Program-made: the position numbers and the translations under genes
Part shown: positions 46,432 through 58,085 of the stretch, one piece after another
How positions within the stretch are numbered: position 1 is the first letter of the stretch
Layout: the number at the start of each line of letters is the position of its first letter
The notes under the pieces: model-generated
Databases searched by the model: none
What the model was told of the DNA's origin: nothing
Seen by the model: the letters and a program-made list of their open reading frames with translations, nothing else
Source of the DNA: Stenopsyche tienmushanensis
Lineage: Eukaryota; Arthropoda; Insecta; Trichoptera; Stenopsychidae
Direction: 5' to 3'
NCBI GenBank assembly: GCA_008973525.1
Contig: WACJ01000069.1
Coordinates: forward strand, 992,001-1,056,000
Length of the DNA stretch: 64,000 nt

Positions 46432-47810
46432 AGTCATAAACGCTTAATTCTTCCATGATATAGGACGCTTTAAATAAGATCCTTGTTTGCACTGTCTATT
46501 ATAGTTTCACCGCAGTAAAATATTAATACACCAGAAATAATCCGTCCGCTTAAACCGGAGACTCGCAATAATTAACTCATACTTTAAAATGTTTACTTCC
46601 TCGAAGGAATGGCTGTACGAATTAACAAGTCGCATTCTGAAGGGCTACTTTAGGCAGGCGCTCCCGTTATCTGATCTTAATTACGTCCGAATTTATAGTC
46701 CGTTTATGAATTAATGCGATATGCTCTTCGGCTGTATGGGAGCTCCTCAATTTTTTTAACGCTCGAAAATTTGAATATGTCATATCGTAAGTAATGTATT
46801 CGCTTTACGGTGCGGTAGTTTTAATTTACAATCTTCCTTATCTGTGAATATTCGAGCCGAATCTCGTTCACTTACACAGCGTTTACGCGTTCACAAAAAT
46901 ATTTATATATAAATGTTGTGAAATTTGAATACAAATGCTCTTCTTCAGCTGAGGGAATCGCGCTTTGAGCCTCTAATCACCCGACGGATAACGAAACGAC
47001 GGTGTGCGAGCGCGCTCGACAAAATAACTGTAATGGGTCCACTTTATAAAAAATACCCTAGCTTGACTTAACCCTTATGTTTTGTAGAATTCCAAGCCTA
47101 GGCATAATATTGTATTTTTTAAATTAATTGCCAAAGCGAAAATTTTTGCAATCGCATAGTTTCGGTAAATCGGAATAAGATGCACGCGGAACGTTTAGTT
47201 GCTGCGAACGATGGCAGATATGTTAACGCATAAAGCTCTGTATTCACCATTCATTATAAATAATAGCAACTCGGATGTTTATAATGAAATATTTATATAA
47301 ATGCTAAAATGTGTGCGAGAATTAGTTGTTGTTGGCAACGACATCTCACAAATAACACTTCCGTTCTGCAATTAAGAGTTTCCACAAACTTGCCAAAATT
47401 ACTTACCCAAGTGACAATTTTAACGCTTCACTCTCTTAACAATGTCGAATTTAATCAAAATTTATATTTTGTGTTCTCTTCAATGCAAATAAACTTCGCC
47501 CTTAAATCATCCCCTTGAATGAATGGTCTGAAAACATGGAAGAATATGATAATATTTTCCTGTTTAATTTCTGGATGATTTTTATCATATTTGGATATTT
47601 TATTTTAAGACTCTTGGGTTGGCTTTCTAATTTGAGCAAATTCAAAATGAATCATTCCTTGCACATCACATTTAGCATTCAAAAAATTTTTTTTGATGGT
47701 TAAGCTGGGGTTAGTAGATGAAATAAATTTTTACTCTGAATTAATTTGAATGTTTCAGAGTAAAATTGTTAGCTAATAGATTAAAATGTGCTTGTGTAAT
47801 ATATAATAAA
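46432..47810. other. No gene recognised
   Basis: 46500-47060 is moderately CpG-rich with CGACGGTGTGCGAGCGCGC near 47000. 47300-47700 is AT-rich with frames of 62-69 codons and no motif. Confidence 0.4.
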
Positions 47811-47945
47811 ATATACTTGCTACTGGTGTAGTAGTTGCTTTATACTACGCATAGACACACACACACATAACGTGTCTGTGATGTATGCGACGACTATAAA
47901 CGATTATCTAGGAGTTTCACTTCTCGTGACGTTCAAGTCAATTCA
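47811..47945 (+). repeat. Repeat family C copy abutting family A
   Basis: GTAATATATAATAAAATATA, TGGTGTAGTAGTTGCTTTAT, TACGCATAGACACACACACA and GGAGTTTCACTTCTCGTGACG, then the A element begins at about 47946. The GACGTTCAAGTC block fits a Pol III box B pattern. Confidence 0.6.
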
Positions 47946-48326
47946 TCAATTTACTTATCTGTCAGGACCGTCGCAGTGTGTATGAAGCTTGTATATTAAT
48001 AAATAAACACTGTCTATAGCACACAATGTTCGGTCATTTACAGTTGAAATTGATTCATTATGTCACCCACATAACATTATCCGTCGATAAATTTGGGTTA
48101 ACGATCTATACAATCGTACGTTGTACGTAAGACACTCTTTCCGTCTCTGTCTCCCATTCATAGTTTCCGACATGCAAGATACTTTCTCCGTCTCTGTTTC
48201 TCTCCATACTCAACGCGCAAGGCACTTTTCGTTTCTGTTTATCTCCGAGCTCAATGTGTAAGTATGCTCTTTCTGAATCACTGGAACTCGGACACAACTC
48301 TGTGTCTTCCCTCTTTAAGAGGTTAA
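47946..48326 (-). mobile_element. TTAA-flanked MITE family A (subtype A2)
   Basis: Plus-strand order: TTACTTATCTGTCAGGACC, AATAAACACTGTCTATAGC, CGTCGATAAATTTGGG, CGATCTATACAATCGTACG, three CTCTTTCCGTCTCTGTCTCCC-like modules, ending CCTCTTTAAGAGGTTAA (TTAA 48323-48326). The left TTAA is lost where it joins repeat C. Non-coding. Confidence 0.75.
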
Positions 48327-49634
48327 ATTTAACATTTTTTGAAAGATCTTGTTGGCCTATTTTCAAGCTAAAATGTACTCTTATTAAGGCATTCAGTCAT
48401 GATAATTCGTGAGTTATTCGATACTTTTGCTAAAATTTGTTATGAATTTCTGTAATGTTGTAAGATGGATGTTTAATAAGGTTTTAAATAAAAACTTGAG
48501 ATTGAAGAAAGTTAGAAAAAAGTACTTACTATATATGTGGAATGTTCGCATGGATGCTGTATGCTGTAATGAAATTGGGCTAAATCGGTACTAAGGGATT
48601 TAAACAAATTGAAGATTTGGTATCTCCCAGCCGCAATGAGCTCTCAGGAAGGCCGTCGCAAATGTCAAAGGCTCTTTCGGCATCTATTAATATCTTCGGC
48701 AAGGAAGCGTGTGTTTGATGGAACGATCCAGTTACCTCATTCCGTTTCATGTATCCACGGACGTGGGTCATGGGCGGACAAAGGCAAAAGCGATGAAAGC
48801 CATCGCCCCTTGCTAGATCACTGGCTTGATCTCTTTATACCAGATCATATCTCCACCGAGATGATAGATAACTTCCTTGGCCACAAAAACAAAAAAAAAA
48901 TATTCACGGCCCAGAGTGTCTTCCCTCAGACACTGAGTGCTACACTCTTAAAGCACTAGCTCTTTTTTCTGCGTTTAAAAGGTTACCAAGTCGTGAGACC
49001 ATTATACCAAATGATCTTTTTGTACGTCATGACGAAGATGCCGCTATTTTGGGTACATCAAATTTAATACGCAAATGTGTTGTGTACCTTTTTTCGACGT
49101 AACAATATTGTACCTAAAGTGCCCATTGACATAATTAGCTTCCTTTCTACTCCGCGAGTCTTGTAATGCTCCGTAATGTGTAAGCATAGTCCATTCAGGC
49201 GCTCTATTCGAATTAAACTTTAAACTTTGCTCCCATTTTATAACGTGAATGATCTTTAAAAATACATGAGCTTATAAAAAAGTCTTTATATAAATTTCTT
49301 TTTCTATTTAACGGCATAATGTTCATATAAAACACGGCAGCATGAATGGACTTTTTCAGATTTCATAAGTATTTGCAGCTACTGAAAACGATCTAAAATA
49401 TAGTAATGCAAGATGAACATATAAAAGTGCCAGATTGATCTATATTTTCATAAACAAGAGCTGAAGATATTATATGATTTAAAACGTGAAAATTAAAATA
49501 TGCAAAAACTCCAGACTAAGTGTTACCAAATTTCTTATAGCTGTCCAACTGCAATTAACAGCACGTTTATTTTTTAATAAAAGTCAATTTATAAACAATA
49601 GAAAATATTCTGCTGCAACCAAAAAATTATTATA
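48327..49634. other. No gene recognised; GC-richer block 48600-48960
   Basis: 48600-48960 has opposite-strand frames (116 codons plus; 63 codons minus). The minus frame contains DAERAFD, which resembles reverse transcriptase block A, but nothing else fits. The remainder is AT-rich. Confidence 0.4.
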
Positions 49635-49830
49635 TTAACCTTTCCCTACCGGTGATGTATTTACTACACCTCGACTCTAATAATGGGAATATCAATATGA
49701 AATATAATAGACACAAGGTTAAGAATTTTTGTATTCCTCCGTAGTATAATTATGAATCACATTAAAGTATTGTAATATATAAGTATTCATCTACAGCGGC
49801 GGAAATAAATAATTTGTCGGGAAATCGGGA
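49635..49830 (+). repeat. Repeat family D copy
   Basis: TTAACCTTTCCCTACCGGTG, CACCTCGACTCTAATAATGG, TTTTTGTATTCCTCCGTAG and ATAAGTATTCATCTACAGCG, then ATAATTTGTCGGGAAATC. It matches 59160-59341 in inverse and 2406-2520. TTAA at 49635-49638. Confidence 0.65.
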
Positions 49831-52122
49831 ATTTTGCAAATTTTAGTCCGTGTCCCAGCAGAAAGGAATTTTATCAGTCACATTGATGGTGTTATACAAA
49901 AATTGGGGCTCACATGGTCATCAACTTGAACTAGCATTTAAATATCTGATGACGATACCTCTAACGATTGGATTTCCTACTCATAGATGATAATATCTGG
50001 TTGATTATTAATTAGCACAACAATCATATATGTTCGATGAGGTCTATCAATAATTCAGAGCAGCGAGTAGTCACGAAAAAGCGAGGACCTGCTCAGATCA
50101 TGTTGACAACAGTAAAAACCACTGATGATCACTCTTTAATAGTCAATTGAATTCAAAAAGCTTTTGAATTAGGTTGTTTTTATCCATTAAAAAAAATACT
50201 TTATGTAATGCCATTAAATAGTCCAATATATAAATATATATCTATATTTTGGCAATAAATTCTTATTCTTGAAATTTCAATATTTCGTAATATATTCTGA
50301 AAAATTGATCTCGCGAGTCTTCTTTATATTAAGCAATATCATAAAAATGCTATAAATTTTCGTCTAAGTTTATAATGAAGTTTGCTTTAAAATTTATATT
50401 GTATATGTTATTTCAATATTTTGCTTCGAAAAGTTGACTTATTTTTTATAGAAGGTAGAAATATTGATAAAACGTTGAATTTAATAACTGAGAAGTTGCT
50501 CAAGAATACTCTTGAAAGGTTCTTAACTTTCGCGGTAGTTATTCTTTAGGCACTGACGCGGAAAAGCTCTCGAAAGCTTTCAATAAAATAATGTATCGAA
50601 AATCGATTTCCTAATAAAAAAAAAAATGATATGAGAATGTGCTCGAAAAATTCCTTTGTTGCTCTTAATTGAAAAAATCAAAATATTTTCGCATGACGAG
50701 GGTCAAAGATGATGTTTGCCATTCCTGCTTAAATCATCCGTTATTTCAGAGGTATAAATACTTCATATCCCCTAGCTTCCAGACTATTCATTCGTCGCTG
50801 GGAAGATATTCCCGTATCGTTCGCTGCAAAGTCGATTCACTTTTGCGGCGAGAGGTCAAGCAAAAAAATGTTGCGAATAGTTTTCAATCAACTCCCCACT
50901 GGGCCTGGCGGCCGGGTCAGCAGTAAGCCCCCGGTCACGTAGGGTTGGAACTCCCACCGGGTCTGACTTACCCCAACTTAAAAGTTGGCAACTTACACTT
51001 TGTTATTTATCTATCCACATTTGTTTCATCGGAAATACATTTTATTTTATTTCCTGACCCGAACGGGCTCACGTTTGCTCCGCCGATTACCCATATTCGA
51101 ATGTAAATAAGGCGATGCGCGACTACGTCGTATCCCGTGACGTACTCTTTTCCGGATGACAGCTTATCAGGGAAATTGATACGAAAAAAATACATGAAGT
51201 GTAATGAAATGGAAGGAAAATGGAGGTGGTTTTATGTGAAGAGCTTCACCGGAGTGAGACTCCCAGGCATAATGAAAATATTATGTCGTGTCGCTTGCAG
51301 AATGGTTTAGTTTAGTTAATTAAGCTCTGTCTGCATGTATGAAGCCTTTAACCGTGACTAAGCTCGACAGTCCGCTTCCAGGTCGAGCCAAACATCCCTA
51401 AATTAAGTTGTATTTCGGATTTTTCAAATGTAAATGAATGTAATTACATTTATGGTACTACTTAAAACACTATACATTTGAATAAACAAACCGATTTTGT
51501 CCATAGTATCCATTTCAACGTATAAGGCATACCTGAATTAATCCTACATTTGAAAGATAAACACAAGTTTACACTAAAAAAAACCATTATAAATTAATTC
51601 AAATGTAATGTACGTAATTATTTACAACCATTTTCCATTTGGATAGCAAATCTTCTATTTACTATTTTTTCTTAAGCTAATATTCCAATGTATAATCCAA
51701 ATATCTGAATAGATAATATGCAAAAGGAATCAAATCCGAGTGATATAGAAGGGTTGACAAATCTTCCAATTCAACTGCATAAATTTGCAATGGATAATTT
51801 TTGCAATGTATGCTTGAATTTCTTCCTATAAATTTCTGGTCTGATGTAATTTATCAAATATAAAGAGAACCTTTAGATATTGTATCGCCTTGATATAAAT
51901 ACAAATTATTTCGTATCATTATCAACAAATTTTTGCATATTTTTATTTATTGTCCATTATTGAGAATGGTTCTTGTGGAGCTCAAATTTAATTTTTTGGG
52001 ACTTTATTAATCCTTTTTAAATGTAGCCACATTATAGGCCTTAATGATGATATTCTACGATACGATTCATTAGCAATTTCAAAAAGAAATCATCATGGAA
52101 AGAAGTCTCGAAGAACATCTTT
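49831..52122. other. No gene recognised
   Basis: 50680-51400 is less AT-biased and CpG-richer. An 85-codon frame at 50669-50926 (+) has no domain. 51420-52040 is strongly AT-rich. Confidence 0.4.
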
Positions 52123-52484
52123 TTAACCCCTGAAAGAGTACTATCCCCGGGCCCGGGACCCCCCTCCACTATTAAGAAAGAGCACTCTTGAACATTGAGC
52201 TCGAAGACAGAGAGAGAACGTAGTGCAGTTCGGGAGACAGAGATGGAGAGCTTCCCCGCACACATCGCACGATTGTATAGATCGCTAGCCCAAATTTATC
52301 GATTTCAAGTTTGTTATTTGTTTACGCAAAGAAATGACCGAATATTGTATGCTATCAACAGTGCTTATTTACAATTGACTTGATTATTTTACGCTGATAG
52401 GAGCTAACAGAAAGTAATCGGCGTAAAGCAATTATGGCATCAACGACTTCATCGATTTTAAATTTGCTCACTCCTCAAAAGGTT
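52123..52484 (+). mobile_element. TTAA-flanked MITE family A (subtype A1)
   Basis: TTAACCCCTGAAAGAGTACT at the left. GAGCTCGAAGACAGAGAGAG, CGCACGATTGTATAGATCG, TTATTTACAATTGACT and AACAGAAAGTAATCGGCG lie inside, ending CTCACTCCTCAAAAGGTT. The right TTAA has become TTTT. Non-coding. Confidence 0.75.
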
Positions 52485-52796
52485 TTTTTATTTACCTGTC
52501 TTACGTAGTTGGCGATAAGCATTAACATTTCATATTAGCTTAGTACTTAATGCATTTAAATATAATATAATCAAATAATGGAGGCAAAATTGAACCCTTG
52601 AAAAAAAAAGTATGTCTGTTCTTTCCCTATACATTTAAGATCGATCTTAATTAAATATGATATTGATAATTTATAGGATCAAAAAATTGTAGGGCAAAAA
52701 CTTAATCAAGGCAATACAGAGTGAAATCATCAGTTTAAATTGTTATGTATGTCTGTCTGCACGTCACTATAAAGCCATATAAATAACTACTGATAC
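52485..52796. other. AT-rich spacer
   Basis: Nothing recognised. Confidence 0.5.
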
Positions 52797-53153
52797 TGTA
52801 GCGTGGACAGATTAACATCGCCATGCAATGGCGATGTTAATCTGAACAGATATAATTTGCCATATTAACAACGATATCTTTCATCTCTTTTTTGTTGGCC
52901 TTGGCTGCGGGAGGACGTCCTTCCTGCAGCCAGATCTCTCTCTCTTTCTTTCGTATTGAATAAAGTTATCTAGAGAAGAAATTCTTATTGATCGATGCTC
53001 GTTCACTCCCATCCATCCGTCTGGCTACATCATGACAAAAAATAACGGATTTGTGTGTTAGCGCGGCCATCTCGACAAGTACGTGGAAGCGGGGAGCCCG
53101 GAGACTGAAGCCCAGAGACTCCACCTCGAGAGCGCTCCCGCTCTAATGCTTCA
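52797..53153 (+). mobile_element. LTR (5' LTR) of gypsy-like retroelement
   Basis: It starts TGTAGCGTGGACAG and ends CTAATGCTTCA. It contains a 17-bp hairpin (52808-52844), ATATCTTTCATCTCTT (subtype shared with 39513), the GGCTGCGGGAGGAC...CTTCCTGCAGCC hairpin at about 52901-52931, GAATAAAGTTATC and GGCCATCTCGACAAGTACG. It is followed at 53155 by a primer binding site, so this is a 5' LTR, not a solo LTR. Confidence 0.8.
52808..52844 (+). repeat. Perfect 17-bp hairpin near the LTR 5' end
   Basis: CAGATTAACATCGCCAT, loop GCA, then the exact complement ATGGCGATGTTAATCTG. Confidence 0.92.
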
Positions 53154-53154
53154 C

Positions 53155-53280
53155 TGGTGTCAGAATCGATGGGTCGTGAATGCTGAGTGTTTTGGATGGA
53201 AGGCGTCATGAAAGAACTAGGATGACCGAGAAGTCAGCATTCCGCCCTGAAAGGACGATGTGGATGGTGTGTCAGCTTAT
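53155..53280 (+). other. Primer binding site and start of LTR-element interior
   Basis: TGGTGTCAGAA at 53155-53165 starts one base after the LTR. It is complementary, over 11 bases, to the CCA-tailed 3' end of insect tRNA-Leu (from memory ...TTCTGACACCA), the primer used by several gypsy elements. About 115 bp of leader-like sequence follows (GGATGGAAGGCGTCATGAAAG, AAGGACGATGTGGATGG) before similarity cannot be followed. No gag or pol is seen. Confidence 0.6.
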
Positions 53281-53360
53281 TTAATGTATAATTTTACCCT
53301 CAAATATCAATAAAAAGATTTTAAAAAATTGACGACAATGTTGAAGAAAATTTGACTTAT

Positions 53361-53705
53361 ACACTCAGCCCTCGCATTATACGGTACTTCTTCAGCACGG
53401 TTTCGATTTTACACAGTCAATGAAACAACAATTGGGATGATACAAAATAAGATCTTCAAATTTGAAAGAATAATCTATCAGTGCAAATTATGTTGTTCAT
53501 ACACGCTCAGTAATAATAGAAAAACACTCATTATCTGGATCTGGAAGACTTTTGGATTTCTTCAATTTTAAGAAGTCATTCTCAATACATAATATAAAAA
53601 TCCAAGAAGGGATTTGGAATCAGCAAAGAAATCTAAAATTTAAGTCGGCATTACAATATTATGAACTTCGATTCTCGCATAATACAGAGGAATATTGCAT
53701 TTAAA
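53361..53705. repeat. Possible pogo/Tigger-like relic
   Basis: CACTCAGCCCTCGCATTATACGG at the left and the looser inverse GATTCTCGCATAATACAGAG near 53675 resemble pogo-type ends (CAGT..CCTCG.ATAACG). The interior is AT-rich with no transposase. Confidence 0.3.
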
Positions 53706-53939
53706 TGCATTCGCAGGCAAATGAAATATTAATTAAGTCGTCGATTTTTATGTTTTCTACTTATATTATTTCTCATAGAATTCTCATACATTTTAAACTT
53801 AAAACACTGTTACTATTCTTAACAAAAGTAGCACTTTGTATACGCCATATTATTTATTTATTAGTATTTTATGTCGTATATGTATACGGACGCTTTTGTG
53901 TCCTTATTCAGGCGAGGATCAAAAATAATATTTTAATGT

Positions 53940-54010
53940 GTGTCAACTAGGGGTCTCTAGATTATGTCCGGGGCATTGTTATTCAAATTGCGGTCTGGTG
54001 ACCACTGGTG
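53940..54010. repeat. hAT-like terminal fragment
   Basis: TTCAAATTGCGGTCTGGTGACC followed by ACTGGTGGTCTC resembles the subterminal GTGGTCCGCGGACCAC pattern common in hAT MITEs. Very short and uncertain. Confidence 0.3.
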
Positions 54011-57000
54011 GTCTCTGCTTTAATAAAAAGGGAAAGGAAGGAAACGTATCATATATGAGCATTTATTATGTGGTTTAATACATATAAAATTTAAGATTTT
54101 TCAAGTACAAGATCTCAGATCTACACAATGGCCGTAAAGGCGACAGATGTTCAGATACGATGCCTCGTCGATTTCATTTTCGGTATGGAATATGAATCAT
54201 GTAAATGTGAATTTTTACTTAACAGATTAAAATTATTCCCGGGGGGCTGTCATATAAATTGTGTCACCCTTCACGGGGGTGAAATTTTAAAACAATAGCG
54301 CCCGATAGCGCAATGCGATATTCATTAAGAGTGGTTAAGGCTCGTTAGCGGTCTCTTCAATTTGGATATTGCGTTAATTTATATGTAAATGTTTTAATAC
54401 ATTTTTTTGGGGGATGAATTGATGTTTCGCCGTGTTTTATTCGGACAAAATAATTAAGAGGGTTGTTCTGTTGTAAAAAGATCGGTCATATGTGTCGAGT
54501 TCAAAGCAGATGTTCACAAAGGAATTCCCGTTTTCTTCCATTAGCGATTTATACAATCTAAATTCGGTGCCATGTTATTGTTGGAGTGCAATTCCTTTTT
54601 TCTTCTAAAAATGATTAATGATCCCATTGACGTTTTCGTTTGTCAGAAGATAAACGGCTATCTTAACACGTAATTAATTTAAAAGGAAGACCCCGCAGGG
54701 TAACATCCTTTAATACGATTTACCTTCGAAGCTGTGAAAAATCCGTAGAAATAGTTTCCTTTTGTTGTGTAATAGATGTAACGAATGTGAGACAATTTCA
54801 CGCCATTTGGTCGCATACCATCCTATTATTCCATCAAGTCTAGCCACAAAAACTGTATGCATTCGGATTTAAAGCTTTATTCTTGTGTGCGACCCGTTTA
54901 ATTAACATTTCATACGAAGCGACAGAATGGGGCGGATAAAAGTGCATATGATTACAATCCCGCATTATGCAGCATCCCTATGTGCAATATGGATGCATCC
55001 AACGCGGTATGCAATACAAACCGCCGAGCATTCGATACATTTAACCGACAAAGACACAACAAAAAATCATCCACAATTTAATTTCTGGATGGAGCATCCG
55101 TTTATTGCCGCCTGATGGCTAAATCGGCAATATGACGGCTCAAACGTTTTACTGAGCATCAATTGAACACATCTGGCTGCACCCATTTTGAGCCCACCAC
55201 CCGCCCATCAATCATTATTTCATGTTCGATTGTTCCCGTGGTGGGTTGCAATTGATGCAGCCAGATTCGAAATCACTTGCATTCTCCATAGAATCCCCGC
55301 CGACCCCCATATTCGATCCGAATCGAACTTGTAATGAGCAATAAATTGGGTTCGTCGAATGACTGCTCGCATATCGTTCGAACACACGTACGCGCGTACG
55401 CCGGAGCGGAATGATATCCTTGGGGATTCCGAAATGTATCCTGAAGGATATTTAGTTGATAAAAAATTCACGCCGTCGAAGAATTTATTTACAGGTCCGG
55501 TTTCGGACGGAGAGCATAGATGCGATGACGGTGGGTCGTTTTACCCCTGGGACTGAATTCATGAACCTATTTACGGGAACTAAAACAGGCCGAACATAAA
55601 ATAATTTAAAATAATATAAATTCAAGTGGGATAAAATTTAAAAAATGTGTATTTTTTTAAATCCAGGAATTAGGGATGGATTTGACTAGTTAATCGGAGT
55701 TCCGCCTATCTCATATGATATTATGAATAACATTTAAATATTGTATTTTAAAATTATTAACATTCTAAACATGTATGTAAATGCTATCGTGTTATATAAA
55801 AGGATAAAGGATATAGTGGATTTCCATTGGATTTTTTTAATGTAGGGGAGGATTTACGAGTTCATGGCAAAATCATAATTTTATTTCAAATTTAATACAA
55901 AGATTATTGCGATTTTTTTAAAAATAAACGCGCAAATGAAAGCCACATAAAAGCTTTCAAGGACAATTTTAAATTAAGACTATTTATATTTGCAAGTATT
56001 AATAATATTTTTAAATCAAATAAAGCTTTGATTTGAGTCAGATACATAAAAAAAGTAATACATAACGGTTTGTGTGTTACGAGGGGGTGAATTTGTCACA
56101 AGCACAGGGAGAATCTGGAAATGATGTCTACGACAAGTGTCAAAAAAGTACATGCAAAATGCCATTTTATGCATTTTTCATTTCAGACTTGCAAAACAAA
56201 GCCCCCGAATATAAGCAAAAATTGCTATTTTCATAAGATTCCTCAGCGAAGAAATTGTCGTATTTGTTTGAATAAATATTTGAATATGCGAAATCGAGTC
56301 TCTTCCCTCGTATAAGGGTGCTACATAGGATGCACTTAATAATAAAGCAGGTGTTATTTTTATCCCCGTCTACTATTTTGGTATTGCACCATATGCTGCT
56401 GAATTATTTATTATACGCCATTGTCATGAAACGGAGCATTCTGGAGCAAGTAGCTTATGCTGTCATAAAAAAATATGGTACGAACGCAATATTTGCTTTA
56501 TTTGAATCGTCGATCGCTGGAGATTTTTCAGCATTACAGCGTATGATAGCCTCCGATGGAAGATATCGCTTTATGAAGCATGCTATCAATAGGAGACGCA
56601 ACTTCTCTTGTTCCTGTAACGAGACCATTAGTGGCTCGAGTCCAGGATAGGGGAGCATTAATTATGAGAGATAAACAGGTTGATATGCTATCTTCCAGTA
56701 AAAAATAAAATATAACAAGACATCGTCTTTTCTGGTAGCGTTATTATCTAATAACATTTTCACGACAAAAGGGCTTATCGTCCTCACTTAGTTACACCTA
56801 AGACACTCAAACAATACACTGCGTTCTGGCAACGATGGCACTTGGCCATAATAATAAAAATAAAAAGCCAAATTTTCCGTTCTCTCTTCGTTTTACTGTT
56901 CGAATGGAGCGATTAGCTCTGTATCGCAAACTGTTCCCATAATAGTTCATATTAAATGGAGATAGACCCATTTTGCCTAGGGGTGAAATTTGGCAACATT

Positions 57001-57164
57001 TAAAAACAGCGATTTTCATTAGATTTCTTAAATTTTTCAATTTGTATATCTTTACAAATATCACTTTAAATTGCTCATTTTTTTCAGACGATCTAAAAAT
57101 ATCGCTTTAAATTTGAAAGAGTTGCATCCATACAATATTTTTACTATACTTATATTATTTCTGA
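54011..57164. other. No gene recognised; CpG-rich block 55200-55560
   Basis: 54200-55560 is the longest balanced-composition stretch in the window. It includes the 14-bp palindrome CGTACGCGCGTACG at 55387-55400 and overlapping frames on both strands (83 minus, 65 plus), with no domain. 56318-56650 has a 110-codon plus frame opposite a 67-codon minus frame, neither recognised. It may hold conserved non-coding DNA. Confidence 0.4.
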
Positions 57165-57392
57165 AAGTGCAAACAATACGTTGGCAAAGTTTTATTGCAA
57201 TCGAATGAACGGTATGGAAGCGCATTAAATACGAACAAACAAACATTGATTTTTTTATATTAGACTTTGCTTATGTTACTTGCGAAATCTTTAGCAATAA
57301 GTGGATGAAGTTTTATCGCAATCTAATCAACGGCATGGTAGCGCATTTCGAACGAACAAAACCCAATTCATTTTTATATGCTAGATTATTGA
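57165..57392 (+). repeat. Dimeric LINE-tail-like repeat, second locus
   Basis: Two tandem units with AAGTTTTATTGCAATCGAATG at 57187 and its counterpart at 57308, i.e. 121 bp apart, each followed by CGAACAAACAAACATT-like and TTTTTATAT. It matches 14745-14995 in both sequence and dimer spacing. Confidence 0.6.
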
Positions 57393-57864
57393 CATGTACT
57401 TGGATGTATTTCAATGTATAACCTTCAGGTCAACTAGAACAACTAAATTGTTTTGAACAAATCAAGATTAGGTGAAACTGCATCTTATCAAAGTATGTTT
57501 GTAAAAATTAAGTCTTAATTTTTTTCCTTGTTTGCTTCGATATTTTCAATAAATATACTAATACCTAACCATATGCAAATAGAGGTGATTGAAATTAAGT
57601 GCGATTCAAAACTGAAAGCAAAATTCATTTGAAGTTGGCGTTCTTAAATTTTACAGATCCAAATCAGTCAAATTGGGAACCACATGAAGGTTCGCATTTG
57701 AAATCGTGGTTGGAATACCATAAATTGAAACATTAGGTCTTTTATATGCGCTAATGCCGCATAATACTGAAATCGTAATAGGAAGCCGCGTTTATCGAGG
57801 GCCGAATGGGTCCAGAGAAACTCAAATTTATATATGAAAATAATTTTACATTTCTATGAAATTA
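57393..57864. other. No gene recognised
   Basis: AT-rich, short frames only. Confidence 0.5.
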
Positions 57865-58085
57865 AGTAGTGTTTGTGTAATATATAAAAAGTGCTACTGG
57901 TTACTTTATGCTACGAATACATACAGTAGACGCAATGCGGCGCATGCGCGTAGTGTATCGATAAACGTATGTGTGCGACGGAGAGAGTAGAGATGATTTT
58001 CCCTCTCTTTCTGATCAACTGCCGCTTAGAGTTTCATTTTTCGTCTTATTCAGCCCAATTTGCTCCACGGCACCTATAGAAGTTT
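57865..58085 (+). repeat. Repeat family C, most complete plus-strand copy
   Basis: GTGTTTGTGTAATATATAA, TACTGGTTACTTTATGCTACG, GCGCATGCGC at 57940-57949, CGACGGAGAGAGTAGAGATG, CCCTCTCTTTCTGATCAACTG and GAGTTTCATTTTTCGTC, ending CAATTTGCTCCACGGCACC and TATAGAA. It runs into a 118-codon AT-rich frame (58060-58416) that opens on TTG and is judged incidental. Confidence 0.65.

Noticed and set aside
48580..48771. DAERAFD string on the minus strand resembling reverse transcriptase block A
   Set aside because: No other reverse transcriptase motifs at proper spacing, and the frame starts and stops within 63 codons.
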